64,000 bases of DNA from Areca catechu. Lineage: Eukaryota > Streptophyta > Magnoliopsida > Arecales > Arecaceae. A model generated the notes under the pieces. The model saw only the letters and a program-made list of their open reading frames with translations, did not search any database and had not been told where the DNA came from. The position numbers and the translations under genes are program-made. Location: the NCBI GenBank assembly GCA_021397845.1, contig CM038050.1, forward strand, positions 8,126,471 through 8,190,470, written 5' to 3'. Shown one piece after another: positions 12,257-25,256 of this stretch (position 1 is the stretch's first letter; every line of letters begins with the position of its first letter).

Positions 12257-15230
12257 GTCTCTGTGTGTGTGTGTGTGCACGCGTGCGCGCGGGGGCCAGC
12301 TTACTTGAAGTGACTCCATTTAAAAGGTCAAAAGATTTCATTCTGTTGTTTTATTGTTGGGAATTAGGTGTAGATATTCTATGCTTCTGCACCTGCTGAT
12401 ATTGACTTATAGGTCCTTTTTAATTTCTTTAGCAGCTTCATATAGATCACTATCTCTTTCAACATGTTCTCTAACTTGTTTCTTTGGTTGCCTTGCTTTT
12501 AAGATAAGCAAATCTATAGTGCAATATTGATTCGAGAACGCTTGTCATGGGTGTTCAATGTCCAAAAAAACTCAAGTCTTTGACCCGTCAACCACCTGGA
12601 AACTTGACCAGTGAATGGATATAGGCAAGATGTGAAGTCATTTATTCAAAAAATTTACAGATTACTATTTTAAATGATAAATAAAATGTCAAAATTATTC
12701 ATAATCAAATTACCACCCCCCCCTCCCCCACTTTAATTTGATTGCACCACAAATTGCATTAGAGATGCACTTCCATCCAAATGAAGATAAAAATATCTTT
12801 TTTCTGAGAAAAGAGATCGAGATGATATGGAGTCAAAAGGTTTGGTAACAATTACACCAAATCAGCATCGAATTTGACTTATTCGTAGAATAAGTGAAGG
12901 AGTGGGGAAAGCTACTAGATCTGAAAGATCTAAAGTTCTTTTATAATCACTTGTTTTCTTTGGTAACTTATTGGAAACCAGGCTGGCTCACCATGTAATG
13001 GCTAGTTGTGGAAAAAATATGGAAGGTTTCATTAAGTATCTCTGTGCATGTTTCATTGATGTAACATTTAATATTTCCCTTCTCTGCAAGCATGGTCGTC
13101 ATTGGCTTTGCATGTACCTTTATCCAGAATGTTACTTAACGAACGATTGCATGCTTGCATTACAAGTTTTGAGTGCAAGCAAGCATGCACAGCTGTAACA
13201 GATCATTCATGAGAATACATGGATGTAATGTATGCGTGTAAGCATGGCTTGTATGAAAGCATCTTCATTTCACCTGAGTGTTGTATGTCTTCATGCTTTC
13301 AATAATGATACATGGGTGCCCCATTTGTTTCTGTATGTATGGCTTAGTGCAACAAATGCATATTGGTACATGCAAACCTGTATATGTATGCTACCAGATA
13401 TATGCATGCAAATGTGATGGATGTAATGGAGCATGCATGCACCTGTTCATGTGTGTTGGTATATATACTTGTATATATGAACATAAGGATGTGTACATGG
13501 ATGGGTGCCTTTATCGTAAATCTGATGCAAGTGTTTATGCATGCATAAATTGGATAATATTTCATGCATGTATATCTGTATGAAACGATTTTATTTCAGA
13601 TCACATGCAGGCTAGGATATCTTTGACATGTTTGATATTAGTGATACAGACATATAGCTATGACAGGAAGATGCACATCTAGGCAGTGCTCACAGATAAG
13701 GTATTCCAATTGAAACCGATAGCCTCTGGGTTTGGTTGTACACCCCATTCCATCCATGGCTTTTCATTCAAATATAACTTGTTGAAAACTAAAATGTTTG
13801 TGCTGTCTCATCCAAGCATTGTCAAGTGTTAGCAATTTGTGTCTTGGGAAGGAAGATTGATCAATATTTGTTTCAAAAATGAAGGACTAGCATGACTAGG
13901 ATCAGGATTTATATTGATAGGTTTTATTTCATTTCAATTTAACCCTAACTTCTTGAAACTATGCTGTGGTCTGGGGTTCACTGTTTAATAGGTGGCATTT
14001 TCCTCATTATGTGCTGTTCTCCTTTGATTGTTAAAGCAATAAATGATTTAATTGTTGGACAATCAGAGTCTGATATGTTGTTTATTGCACTTATGGTAAA
14101 GCAAGTTAACCTTATTCAGCCTGCTGATGTTTGTTTTGATTACAGAGGGGAGAGGAATGGGATGATAGAATGCAATCCAAAGAGCAAATCGATGCAAGCC
14201 TGCTGAGCAAGCAAGAGGCTGCAATGAGAAGGGAGAGAGCATTGGCTTATGCATTTACTCATCAGGTACTCAGCACATTTTAACTAATTCACATGATCAA
14301 ATACTGGTCTAATTTTCTCCATGCAACGGCATCATCTTATGTTTTCTCATCAGCCGTTCACAGTTTATGTCATGTTGTTCCATTTTGCTGCTATACAGTG
14401 TTAGTACTGTTTTAGTCAATTTGATCCAGTTCATTTCTATTTCTTTTTATGAGACAAGCACGGATTATATTCAAGTATTTTAAACTCTTGAACTGTCCAA
14501 CAGTGGAAGAACTCTTCAAGGTCGGTGACCCCAATGTTTATGGATCCCAACAACCCACACTGGGGTGGAGCTGGTTGGAGCGCTGGATGGTGGCAAGGCC
14601 ATGGGAAAGCCAGAGCATGACAGATAGAGAGCTCAACAGTGATCATGCCTCTGTAAAGAGCACCAGCCAGAGTGTTGGAGGAGGGGAAATAATCAAAGCC
14701 TATGCTCGGCGTGACAGCAATCTAGATAGGCACTCACCTACCACCCAGAAAGTAAACCGCCTTGCCAGCCGGCAGTCTCTATCAACACCTAGCTCCAAGA
14801 CATCACTTGCTATGGGAAAGATAAAATCAGCAAGCCCAAGAACTGGCTGGGGCCTGTCAGAGGATGACTCGAGGAGTGTAATCAGCATACAGTCGGAGCG
14901 CCCCAGGAGGCACAGCTTAGGAGGGTCCTCCATCAGGGATGATGAGAGCCTAGGAAGCACTCCGGCCGTACCTAGCTACATGGCACCAACAGAGTCAGCA
15001 AGGGCCAAAACCGCTATCAGAGCCTGTTAAATGATAAAATCGAGGCTTCAGATACAATGTCTGTAGGTTCTGTAAAGAAGAAGTTGTCTTTTCAAGTGGG
15101 AGATAGGAATAGTGTGACATCTCCAGCAGGAACGAGGCGACACTCAGGTCCTCCCAAGGTGGACAGTGCATTCATCAAGGATGTCGAAGTCCATGCGGAC
15201 TACAAAACTAGCAATGGTGTAAACAGGTAA
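9871..15230 (+). CDS. IQD: IQ67-domain (IQD) calmodulin-binding protein, five coding exons, four frameshifts
   Basis: Exons read as 9871-9945, 10039-10371, 11508-11727, 14146-14265 and 14504-15230, all with GT/AG borders in phase 0. The start is MGRKSKWFGAVKRVFSPESK, the typical basic IQD N-terminus. An Ala-rich helix follows, then IQ motif 1 (AAIKIQTAIRGYL|ARRAL) split by an intron at the position usual for this family, a second IQ-like repeat, the EEWDD segment, a WSWLERWMVARPWE block, and a C-terminal DUF4005 region with VPSYMAPTESARAK. IQD proteins bind calmodulin and act as scaffolds at microtubules, plasma membrane or nucleus. Single bases are missing near 11566, 11683, 14564 and 15008. 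Allowing for them gives exons in exact multiples of three and a protein of about 492 residues, normal for the family. The flawless conservation between these sites suggests consensus errors rather than a dead gene. Confidence 0.93.
12199..12277. repeat. (CT)n then (TG)n microsatellite in IQD intron 3
   Basis: An almost uninterrupted (CT)n tract (12199-12254) is followed after a short GCGTCT interruption by (TG)n (about 12261-12277) and an alternating CG/CA stretch. It lies inside the 2.4-kb third intron of the IQD gene and is a likely length-polymorphic site. Confidence 0.97.
13010..13600. repeat. Degenerate ATGCATGT-rich low-complexity block in IQD intron 3
   Basis: About 600 bp is dominated by variants of ATGCATGT/TGTATGTAT, giving many overlapping open frames on both strands without protein-like composition. 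It looks like an old, decayed purine-pyrimidine alternating repeat. No coding function is inferred. Confidence 0.65.
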
Positions 15231-17234
15231 CCAAGTCAAACTTAAGACGACGTGGATTAAAAAAAGAAAAAAAGCTCTGGTGGAGGACCTATTGTTACAG
15301 CCAATTCGTTTATTGTAATATGATATTTTTTATTGAATTGTTTATGGATGGCACGCAAGCTTTTGCGGATTGCTTTGTTTTGTTATTTTTCTTAGTTTTA
15401 TTCCCACATATTACTTGCTGTAGGGGGATAAACAAGAATTTGTTTCAAGTTCTACGAGAGGATACTGGATCCTGAGACTTGTCTTTTGCTGCTATTGGGT
15501 GTTGAATGAAAGATATTGTTTATTCATGATGGATTCGCCTTTCGTTTTGTTATGGCGATGTAGGAGGTGGTGATCTATCAACACTATATTTAGTAGCTGC
15601 AATGAAATCACAATGGATATCTAAAATGATCCAAGGGCATTGAAACCATGTAAAAAATGCTTGGCGTAGTGATGATTTGAACTGTTTGAAGCCTCCTGGT
15701 GGCTGGAATTTAAGCTTCAGGTCATTATTATGTTGCAGTGACAGCGATTCGAGTAGCCTACATAAAGCATGGATGCAAGTGCGAAGGCTTGGTCTCTGCT
15801 GCAAGTTTTCTTCTGTAATTCTGGGCATTGGTGCTGTATTCGTTTTGGGTGAGATAACACAATAATTTCTGAAGTTTTCCATCACAAAACTTCTTCAGAA
15901 GGTATCTTTCCTTCTGTATCTACGCCTTGTGTCAACCGGATCGGTATCGAATTTGAAAAGCTTTTGTTAGGCTAGCATTTTTTTGACAATTAAAAACGTT
16001 TCTATTTACCCTTTTTATTTCAGTATAATCCGCTGATAACATCATATAATTAATTATTATTAATAATAAAATTGTACATCACTATCATTCGTTGTCATTG
16101 GTTTTTGTTCTGGCACCTCTTCCATCCTCCCACCCCACCCCCCACCCAAAAAAAAGAGGGTAAAATAGGTCTATGACAACTAGTTTAAAGCACGCACCCC
16201 AGAAGTGCAGTGCAAGCTCTAGGAATGTAGAGGTGCCTGATGGTGAGATCATAGTTAAACTTGCACTCTCTACATAAATAAACATGCTTGCTACGTGGCT
16301 TGATCGTAATTCTCTATTCCCATGCAAATGGTGCAAATGTGTAACACCCAGATAACAGGTAAACATGCTTGCTACGTGGCTTGATCGTAATGTTATTCCC
16401 ATGCAAATGGTGCAAATGTGTAACACCCAGAAAACAGGTAAAATGTCAGCAAGACCTAAGGCAAGGGGGAGAAAAAGGTTCCTGCGTTCATTCTAGGCAT
16501 GGACCCATTCGGCATTTGTAATACAGCCTGGTTAGAAATTTCAAATCCTAGATAAGGTTTTCAGAGCAATGCATAAATGTTCACAAAAATTCACAAAACA
16601 CAACCACTGAAACATCCCATAACAAAACCAACTGGAGGAGAATACTCGTGCCAGAGTTGAGATTAGAGATTACGATGAAAAAAAGTTGGCCACAACATGC
16701 TCTGGACATTATCAAGCACACAAGATTTGTATATAAGATGCTGGTGGTGATGCATTGCCAGTCCCCAATTTTCCAAGGAAAGTAGTCAGCACAAGATCTT
16801 AAAATAATGCATTTCAATTTAATGGGATTTGTTGCCAAGTCTCCAATCCATAGAGAACTGTTCATGGTGTATATTTCATGCCACATTATCATTACTCCAA
16901 TGTCGTTTGCAAAAAATCAAACAATTCTAGAATCTGATAGCCGCAGTGCATAACAAAAATTGAGAATATCTGGTGATTAGTGTTTACAAGTCCTCCAAAC
17001 TAGAAGTAATACATTTGCTGGTGCTATTAGCAGACGCACAACAAAATTTTTCAGAGTATTTTAAAGGTGCCAGCTTATTTGAAGTTTAGGCTAGCCGAGA
17101 AGATTGAAGATGGTCTAGGTAAGTGTAAGATATGGTGTGATAAAAAAATCAAGCTCTGCACCTTTTCTCTAATTAATACAATCTCTGATTTACTAGGAGG
17201 CAGCACCAGGACTCTTAACAAGAGGGGGAAAACA
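15231..17234. other. IQD 3' flank and intergenic DNA with an 81-bp tandem duplication
   Basis: The first few hundred bases are presumably IQD 3' UTR. Between 16280 and 16440 an ~81-bp unit starting AAACATGCTTGCTACGTGGC is present twice in tandem; the copies differ mainly by a short deletion in the second. Otherwise no gene is seen before the convergent TIM14 gene. Confidence 0.6.
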
Positions 17235-20200
17235 TCAAAATGCAGATCCTCCACCTTTGGTCTTCCCTAGCAACACATCTTTTGCCTCGTTGATTTTTGA
17301 AGCAAGGTAATCGCTTCCTCCTGCATCTGGATGGTTGGCAACCATAACCTTTTTGTGTGCTTCTTTGACCTTATCTTGGGGGGTGCCTTCCCTGGGACAT
17401 TGGAAAGAAAAAAAAAACGGGATAGTGTTAAAGGGAATGAGGAATGAGAACAAAGAAAAAGTACATCAATGACATACTTATCATATGGGAAAAAATACAG
17501 AATATAAATGTCAAGTTCATCTCCTGCCATCTTATGTACAAGAGCAAGAAACAAGCTCGGGAAGTGATGGAAAATTGAACTGGGATATGCTTTGCATAAT
17601 AAAAAATTGTGAAAAGTGACTCATCAAAGAGCCTGAACATATGGTTTTCCACTAATTATTACATAAAATGCCTTCACAGAGAATGCCAATGAGAATATGT
17701 TTGGCACAAGCCCAAATTGTTGAAAATTTCTAATTAGTGAAATCGACAGACAGGCATTGGTAGGGAGGGAGAACCAATTATGGATAGTTGCTCTATTTGC
17801 TTCACTATATCAAATATCCTAGAAACAAAATCCAACATTTTCTTGTATCCTTCCACTTTTACAGCACATAGCTATCAAAGTAGAAATAGCTCAAACAAAT
17901 ATCTGACTTCTGCCAACTACCGTTCATAATGCAAATATACAAGTAAAAACATGCACCAAAACACAGATGTGCTAGCATCAGCATGTATATCCAACTTTCT
18001 TTTCTTTATAATCACAAGATGACAAATGTGAAATATGACCAAGTTTCATCCAATTAGTATAAACATTGTACCCTGAAATTTTAAAGATTTGAGTTTGCAC
18101 GGGCATGGTGTGGTTGCTTGATACTGGTCTGGTTGTATACAATTGACTGGAGGAAGAGGTGGCACCATGAAAAAAATGACAAACATAAAAAATGCTCATG
18201 GAATAACTGATGCAATAGAGTGACTTAATGAAGAAAAATATTATAGAAAACCAGTCACTTGCAATTTATTTGTACGTTGGTTTATTCACTGCATCCAGTA
18301 GCTACCTGACTGCAGATCAATGGATAATACTGCCAACTAGAATTCATCATATCATTCAATAATCTTCTACGTGCATTTCAAATTTTTAAGCATGTACATA
18401 AGACATTATAGCTGTGAATACACCTTGGAAATGTCTCTCTGTTTCCAATAACTCAGATGTGCTTACCTAACTCCAAGAATTAGAGCAGCTTCTCTTCTAG
18501 TCATGGTAGGTTGGAAACCACCTTCATAAAATTTTCGCATCCGAGGAACAACTGGCCGTGCCTTGTATGCCTGCCAGGCTTGGATTCCATATTTACCAGC
18601 ATAAGCAGCAGCAGCTAGTGCAATTCCTGCTAAAGTGGTGCAACCTGCAAAGCGCATAACACTTTAACATCAGAAACAAAACAAACTGTGAACAGAATTT
18701 ATAGGGGAGAGGGAGCCATGTCATAGCAAGCAAGTAAAATCTCTAAGGTGTTTGATAGAATGAAAATAGAAGTAAGATAATACAGAAGAATGATCAAAAG
18801 TATAAATCAATGTAGAATGTATTGAATAATATCAACAAGCAATTTTCCATTGCAGCATGAGACAAGCCACCATATCTTAGATTGTATCTCTTCTATCTCT
18901 ATTGGCACAGTATTAATTATCAATTACCATCTATTCCAATTATGGCATACCGGGGCCCTGCATCGCAATATGAGAATTTGTAATGATGCATATCAGGAAA
19001 ACAAAGATTTACAGAACACAAAGCTATTTTAGAAACTTCTTCTATTAATTGTTTTGAGGGTGAGTCTTGGAGCAACCATAAGGCTGATCCATTCTGACTT
19101 GGGTGTTATGGATTCGAAATACAAAAATAACATCTCCATATGTACAGGTAAGGCTGCATATATCTGACCCTCCCCAAATGCTACAGTAGCAGAAGCCTCA
19201 TGCATTGGACGCCATTTTTTTACTATTAATTGAATTCCATGATAGAGTTAAGTTATGACAGTTTGCAATCTAAAGATGCTAATATGGTATGACATTTTTT
19301 ACAGATATTTAGCAACAGCAGCATGTACCTCAAGGAATTCCTGGCATCTTAATAAGACAAGCATGTTTTAATGCACAAAGCATGTTAATATTTATAAGAA
19401 AGAAACAACGGATGCATACCACAAGCTTTGTCTTCCTCCCCCGGTCCCACAAAAAAAAAGAGGAATCTAAGCTAGTTTGTGGACTGAACTGTACATACAT
19501 GGTAAACAGCTAGTAGGAATTCTTTTTTGGAGTTATGAAACCAATATTGATTTACTTATATATTTGTATGAGCATCAATACTACAAGCCTCACCTGGAAG
19601 CTTTAATTATGAAATAAGAATAATTTTACACATCCATGGAGAATGCTAAACATCACCCTGGGTCTAAAGAATACGAAGCATTCTCTAGCTCGACTGCAAG
19701 CTTCAAAACAACCATATGGAAACAGCTTAATGGATCATGGTATGGTACAACAAAACTTTCAGATATTTCAGCTATGAAACTGATATCAAGTCTCGCTGTC
19801 AGGGAAAATACAAGAACTTAACTTAGTTTCTTGGTTGATATGTAACATCAAAATAATGAGCAAAATATGCAAACAAAATTACAATATATCAACATTTTTC
19901 CAGTTTTAGGGGTATGCAAGAAAAGGCAGTGCATCAAAGTGAAATATCTAGCTAACGTAAGTACAAGTACTGCTAAAGACTCTATGATATCATAATTTAT
20001 AAATATCATCTTAACAGTAGAAAAAGATGATACCTACTACCTAACCCATGACTTGTTAATGATTCCAAAATTAAATAACAACTTAATGTCATCCCCGAGT
20101 ATTTCACTATAGGGCATGCTTTACATGTTAACTTCAAAGAAGTCATCAGCACAAATTGGTGCCTTACCTGAGACCAAATAGCACAAGGAAATGAATTGAA

Positions 20201-21252
20201 GATAGTTATAAGATTAGAACATGGCCTTTATGAGTCATTAATGATGCACTTCCATACAAAAGGAATAGGCACTGTCTGGCTGGGCAAGAGGGAGGAGGGA
20301 AGGTGGGTGCATGCACATTATTATTGGTAGGTAGGAAAGACAATGAAAGCCAAAGCTCTAATGGATGCATGAACCCTTGTCGACTCTCTGCTGACTTTAA
20401 AAAGTGTTATGCGTGTTATTTTATTGAAGCATTCCCTTGAGGCTAGAAGATAATTTCACTTGATAGATAAAGCTTGCAATGTTCTATGAATCAGAACATC
20501 AGGAATACTGCAGAGCTGAATATGAAAACAAGTATGTCTATGGTGAAGTAAAGCAAGATTTTTTTTTTTCGGTAGAAAATAGAATGTGCAATACCTAAAG
20601 AGAACCAACTGAGAAGATAAAGGTAAGTTTATATCAGAGGATTGGAATGGGAGGAAGACAAAATGAAACCTATTAGATAGAAGTTTCGAGGTAACCATGT
20701 TATATAATTCCAAGCATTTGAAATAAAAATCTTGCAATGCTAATGGTCCTGAAAATTCCTAAGCAACTACAAATTTCACCTTTCTGTCTCATAATATGAT
20801 ATTTTTTTTGTGAATGATATAATTTTGCATTCGGCTATCAATGATTTTTGATCTTTGAGCGTGATGCCCGAATGCATCTAGAACCTATAATCAAACTTCA
20901 GCACAAAATTTTCTTTGAAAAAAAAAAAAAAAAAAAAAAAAAACTTTACGACCTTATCAGGATTCTCTGTTGTCATCAATCTCTCTTGTTCCCATTTTTC
21001 AAAATCTTCATTGGATTTATTGGGGTTTCTTCCCACCCTCATTCTCCTTGTCCTCCGTTATCCAATCCCTCGATTCCATCGTCGAATCTTAGAGGCCCGA
21101 TTCACCTTCTTGAGCCACTTATAAAGGCTCCAGCATCAAATCAGAAGACCTCTCTACTCGCATCAAGTAAGATATAGAGACATAGATATCAAGCAAAAAT
21201 CCAGCCGTATCGGGGATTCGGACATAGTTGAAGGGTTTGGAGAACTCACCAT
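17235..21252 (-). CDS. TIM14: Mitochondrial import inner membrane translocase subunit TIM14 (PAM18), J-protein
   Basis: The minus-strand coding exons are 21250-21252 (the ATG alone, next to donor GTGAGT), 18467-18644 and 17235-17391. Together with one missing T in the run at 18632-18634 they give exactly 113 codons, or 112 residues, the usual length of plant TIM14. Residues about 3-20 form a hydrophobic, Ala-rich membrane segment. GIQAWQAYKARP and YEGGFQPTMTRREAALILGV follow, then the J domain with its HPD triad at about 81-83 (VANHPDAGG) and the end SKINEAKDVLLGKTKGGGSAF. TIM14 recruits and stimulates mitochondrial Hsp70 at the TIM23 channel to pull preproteins into the matrix. As the sequence stands the frame after the ATG hits TAG within five codons, so the missing base matters. 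I take it as a consensus error, since all else is perfect. The first intron is 2.6 kb. Confidence 0.95.
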
Positions 21253-21330
21253 CGATAACAAATCCGTCAGAGATGTGGGGATCGGCGTTCCCGCTCGATA
21301 TCGATTTGTTAGCTAGGGTTTATATCGCCA
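21250..21330 (-). promoter_or_regulatory. TIM14 core promoter with TATA and telo-box, 5' UTR
   Basis: On the minus strand GATATAAACCCTAGC (plus 21312-21326) merges a TATA motif with a telo-box (AAACCCTAG), about 60-75 bp upstream of the ATG. The telo-box is common in plant promoters of translation and mitochondrial-biogenesis genes. The 5' UTR would be about 40 nt, with the start codon lying directly at the exon-1 donor. Confidence 0.65.
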
Positions 21331-21611
21331 CAGCGTGGAGGGAACGGCGGCGGCTTTGACGGTCGCTTAGCCGGAGAGCGTGGTTCTCAGTATCCGGGAG
21401 ATCCAACGGGCAAGACGTTGCGCGGTTCACTTTATTTTTTTCCCGACGGAGCCTGCCTTGCTTATGTCTGGCCCGTCTGATCATCGTTTAACGGTTATAA
21501 TATCCGTCTGTTTTTTGATAAAAGTAATATCCGCTTATTAGCATTTAGCATCACAACAAATTCCTGTCCTATGATAATTCTGGTTCAAGATCATTCGCAA
21601 TCATAGACTTA

Positions 21612-23165
21612 TAGGTAACGTTTGGATGACAAAAAATTATTTTTGGGATAGAAATAATAATTTTTAAAAATTATTATTATTTTAGATTTTTGTTTGGTTG
21701 AGAATAAACCTGTCAAAATGGGCTAGAGTCCATGGACCAGCCCATTTGGTCCTATAAATGGACCGGGCCAAGCTGAAAAAAATTGATCCATTTATGTAAG
21801 TGGGCTTTTTGGCCCGGTCCCTGTAGCCCATGGGCTCAATAGGGTTAGGACCGGGCCAGCCCATGGGCCATAATATAATAATAATAAAAAAAAAGCTTAG
21901 CCTTACGGGTCAAGACTCACTTAATCTGTTACTGTTAGTCAACTCACCTACGGTCCGACAGTTTACTGTTTAGAACTTACTAATTACTATTTACAGGATT
22001 AAGACTGAAGGCATTATGGATTTTATTTACTCGACGATAACGGGAGACCGGGAGTTGGGACTCAGGACCATCTGTTAGGGTTAGGTCAAAGCCGCCGCCC
22101 TCCGCTGGAGAGAACTAGTAGTCCGTGAGTGACTCACGGAGAGCCACCGGAGAACAGAGTCTCAAGTTTGGTGTTTGCGAAAACCGGAGACGGGAGAACG
22201 AAGAACCTCACCCCATGGCCGTCGTTCTTCTTCCGCGAGACCGTGATGCCGGCCGGAACCCATGACTTCGGCCATTGGCTATGAGGACTCGTTCATTGCA
22301 TCTCCTACCATAGTATCAACACATATTTCCAGTCCCAAAATCTGCAGAAACGAATAGTATAAATTGATTCATTTTTCCTACTTAATATTTTCAACACGTG
22401 GATCCTAGCCCACGACCCTAGCCCACGGCCCATATAGGGGGCTGGCCCGGCCCTAGCCCACGGCCCACATAGGGCCGGACCGGGTTGGATTTTTTTGGCC
22501 CATTTGTACAAGTGGGCCTAGCCCGGCCCGGTCCACAAAATGCAAGCCCATATGGATTAGGGCCAGGCTGGGCCAGGCCAGCCCATATTGACAACTCTAG
22601 TTGAGATTATGAAATTAGAATTTTATTCCAGTATAATTAATACAGTATTATTCTAACTGATATTTGGTTGACATGGAAATAAAGCTATATTCCATCAGGA
22701 GTAGAGAGAGAACTTTTCTAAATCCCAAAATACCCCTAAAATTAAGAAAATATAAATAAATAAATAATTTTTTAATTATATATTATATTTATATATTATA
22801 AAATACAGTAATATATTATAATATATTTGTATATACATTATAATAATATATTATAATAAAAATATAATTTATATATATATTATATTATATTATTATTATT
22901 ATTATATATTAGTATTATATATTATAAAATATTAATATAGGTATGCATACGTTTCGGGAATATGAACCCTCCAAATGACCATGCTGCCCTTGGAATTCAC
23001 AAGACAGGAATAGCCCCATGGAATTATAATTCTGGAATTATGCTTGTTGACTGGAATAAACGACAGCCTTATTTTTCTTGGTATTTATGCTGTTTGGTAA
23101 AATAAGCCAAGTTAAAGCCTTATTCTACTTGGTATTCGCCTTCCAAATACTATCATAATTAATTG
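21612..23165. mobile_element. AT-rich MITE-like element carrying a nested hAT insertion
   Basis: The left end reads GGTAACGTTTGGATGAC, and the right end, reverse-complemented, reads GATAGTATTTGGAAGGC, an imperfect terminal inverted repeat around a TTTGG core. The body (22610-23090) is highly AT-rich with TATATTA runs. The hAT-like element at 21705-22599 sits inside it. No coding sequence is seen. The outer boundaries are tentative. Confidence 0.4.
21705..22599. mobile_element. Non-autonomous hAT-type transposon with 8-bp target duplication
   Basis: The left end TAAACCTGTCAAAATGGG pairs with the reverse complement of the right end, TAGAGTTGTCAATATGGG, as an imperfect terminal inverted repeat. 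The flanks are GTTGAGAA (21697-21704) and GTTGAGAT (22600-22607), an 8-bp target-site duplication with one mismatch, as expected for the hAT superfamily. Both subterminal regions are crowded with GGCCCA/TGGGCC repeats in both orientations (21720-21870 and 22405-22590), typical of hAT transposase binding regions. The GC-rich centre (about 22080-22280) differs in composition and could be captured host sequence. No transposase is encoded. Confidence 0.82.
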
Positions 23166-24487
23166 ATTCTAAAATTAACATTGCGATTAATGATTCTAAA
23201 ATTAACATTGCGAGGACAAGTCCCAATAGAAAAGAACCTAAATACAACGAGGAAACACTTTTTTATTAAGATTCTCATTATTTTATGTCGAGTCTAAATT
23301 CTTTATTAGGCATAGAAAAATAGATTTAAATCACAATATAATAAATAAATTCATTTGCCTCGTCTATGTTAAAAATATTTTCAAAAATTACCCATATCTA
23401 AAACATTTAAAAGCCAAGTGAAATAACTGGTTGTTAAAAAATCTAAAACATATTATTAAAAGCAAAAATAATCATTCAATTAATAACAACCATCTTGTAT
23501 TTTTTTTTGATTTATGACATGAAAATTGCCATGAATAAATTATTTAGAAATGCTCAATAAATGGCACATATTTTTTCATGAATATTCTTTTATGCGAAAT
23601 ATGCCATCTGGACATATGAAAATGCGGGCTAAATATTAATATAAAAAAAATATATAAGAGATACTAGCAGTGAATTTAATATATTATTTCATCAGCAAAC
23701 ATAATCATTTTTTTTTTAAAAAAAAAAACTTATAACATGAAATAATTTATTTATGAGATTCATGCTTTTAGAGTATTATCAATAGATAAAATTAACTACA
23801 ACAAATAATCAAATAAATAAAAATAGATTCAAACTTCACATCTATGCAAGGCTTGTGATGTATAAAATTAGATTAAAAGAATCTTTCCATAAAAATAGTT
23901 ATTTATCATCAACATGATAGTTCAAGCGACCGTCCTCCATTTTTTTGCTTATCAAAAATAAAAATAATTATTTTTAATACAAAGAACATAATTATTTAAA
24001 AAAAGCTCTCTTACCACTAACTCTCAATGCATTTATTACAATAATGCAAAACACAATATTAGCAATATAAATTCAGAATCTGGGTTGTGAAATCCAATCT
24101 AAAACATAACCCAACATATTTGGTTGGATGCTCCATCGAGAGTATTTTAAGAGTAGCTGACGTGGTGGACAGCCAAGGATGTCTTGCAAGCATCAAGTTG
24201 TAGTTGAATTACATCATAACAATGCCCAAGGAGCTTGATCTTTGCATCCAAACATTTTACACCATGAGTCCAAACACTAGATAGGTAAAAAAGATTTATA
24301 TCAGTATTTTACATTCCAAACCCATCTCCTCCGCCTTGAAAGTACAATCCCTTGCATTTTCCACCATCTCTCTCTTTCCCTTTTCCAGAAAAGGGTTTAT
24401 TTATTCCCGGCACCTTTGGTAATGCATACATCAGAGGGATAAGATTATTCATTTCATCAAGAATAAGATTGGTAATACATATATTAG
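23166..24487. other. AT-rich intergenic DNA, no gene seen
   Basis: The stretch is low-complexity and AT-rich, with short poly(A)/poly(T) runs. No open frame with protein-like composition or recognisable domain is present, and no clean element ends were found. Confidence 0.55.
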
Positions 24488-24798
24488 ACAGTATTTGGTT
24501 CGATTATTTTCATCTAAATTAATCTGTATTTCAAATTATTTTTCAAAACAGCTATGAAAATCGAGATTAGCTATTTGAAATAACTTATTCCGATCAAACT
24601 TTGATTTTTTAGGATAACTATTTCATGATAGATTATAAAATAGTTTATTTTAAATTTTTTTATTTCTATGTAGTAGGGCTTCACTATGATAAATATATTA
24701 GAACGGGGTTGTTATTCCAAATTTTTAATAAAATATAAAAAAAATAAATAGCTATCTCTTTCTGTTTTAAAAATAATTTTTTTATTCAAACACTACCT
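24488..24798. mobile_element. Candidate MITE (about 310 bp)
   Basis: The left end ACAGTATTTGGTTCGATTATT resembles the reverse complement of the right end, GGTAGTGTTTGAATAAAAAAA, around an AGTRTTTG core. The interior is AT-rich and non-coding. Target-site duplication was not resolved, so this is a tentative call. Confidence 0.4.
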
Positions 24799-25046
24799 CC
24801 GGGAATAAAATTGTCCATTTCAAGCTATACCGCATTCAGTGATTGCTTGCGCATCTGGCTGGTTACCATCATCCTCTCCGTACCCACTTCCATCGTAAAA
24901 GTTGTCCATCTTCCAACGGAAGGATAAAGAGATAGATGCAAGTGGAGGCCCAACTCGGTGCGAACCGACTCACACCTTTTTTGTTATTGTCTTTTTTTTT
25001 TTTTTTTTTTTTTCCCCACCTTGTTCGATTGATAAACAAAGACTAA

Positions 25047-25256
25047 CAAGGAAACCAACCGAAAGCCTGAGACCCGGAATGCGGCCGGCCGAGCCAGCTA
25101 ATCTCCACCCTCGGATGGACCGGATCGGACGGTCCACAACTGATACCTTCCAAGGAAACCAACCGAAAGCCTGAGACCCGGAATGCGGCCGGCCGAGCCA
25201 GCTAATTTCCACCCTCGGATGGACCGGATCGGACGGTCCACAACCGATACCTTCCA
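25047..25256. repeat. 104-bp tandem duplication upstream of EF-1alpha A
   Basis: A unit beginning CAAGGAAACCAACCGAAAGC, containing GGCCGGCCGAGCCAGC and GGACCGGATCGGACGGTCC, is present twice in tandem with a 104-bp offset. The copies differ at only a few sites (for example AATCTCC versus AATTTCC and AACTGAT versus AACCGAT), so the duplication is young. It lies about 200 bp upstream of the telo-box and could affect the promoter. A long poly(T) run (about 24991-25013) precedes it. Confidence 0.95.

Noticed and set aside
13230..13583. Overlapping open frames with Cys/Tyr-rich translation
   Set aside because: They come from ATGCATGT/TGTATG low-complexity intron sequence.
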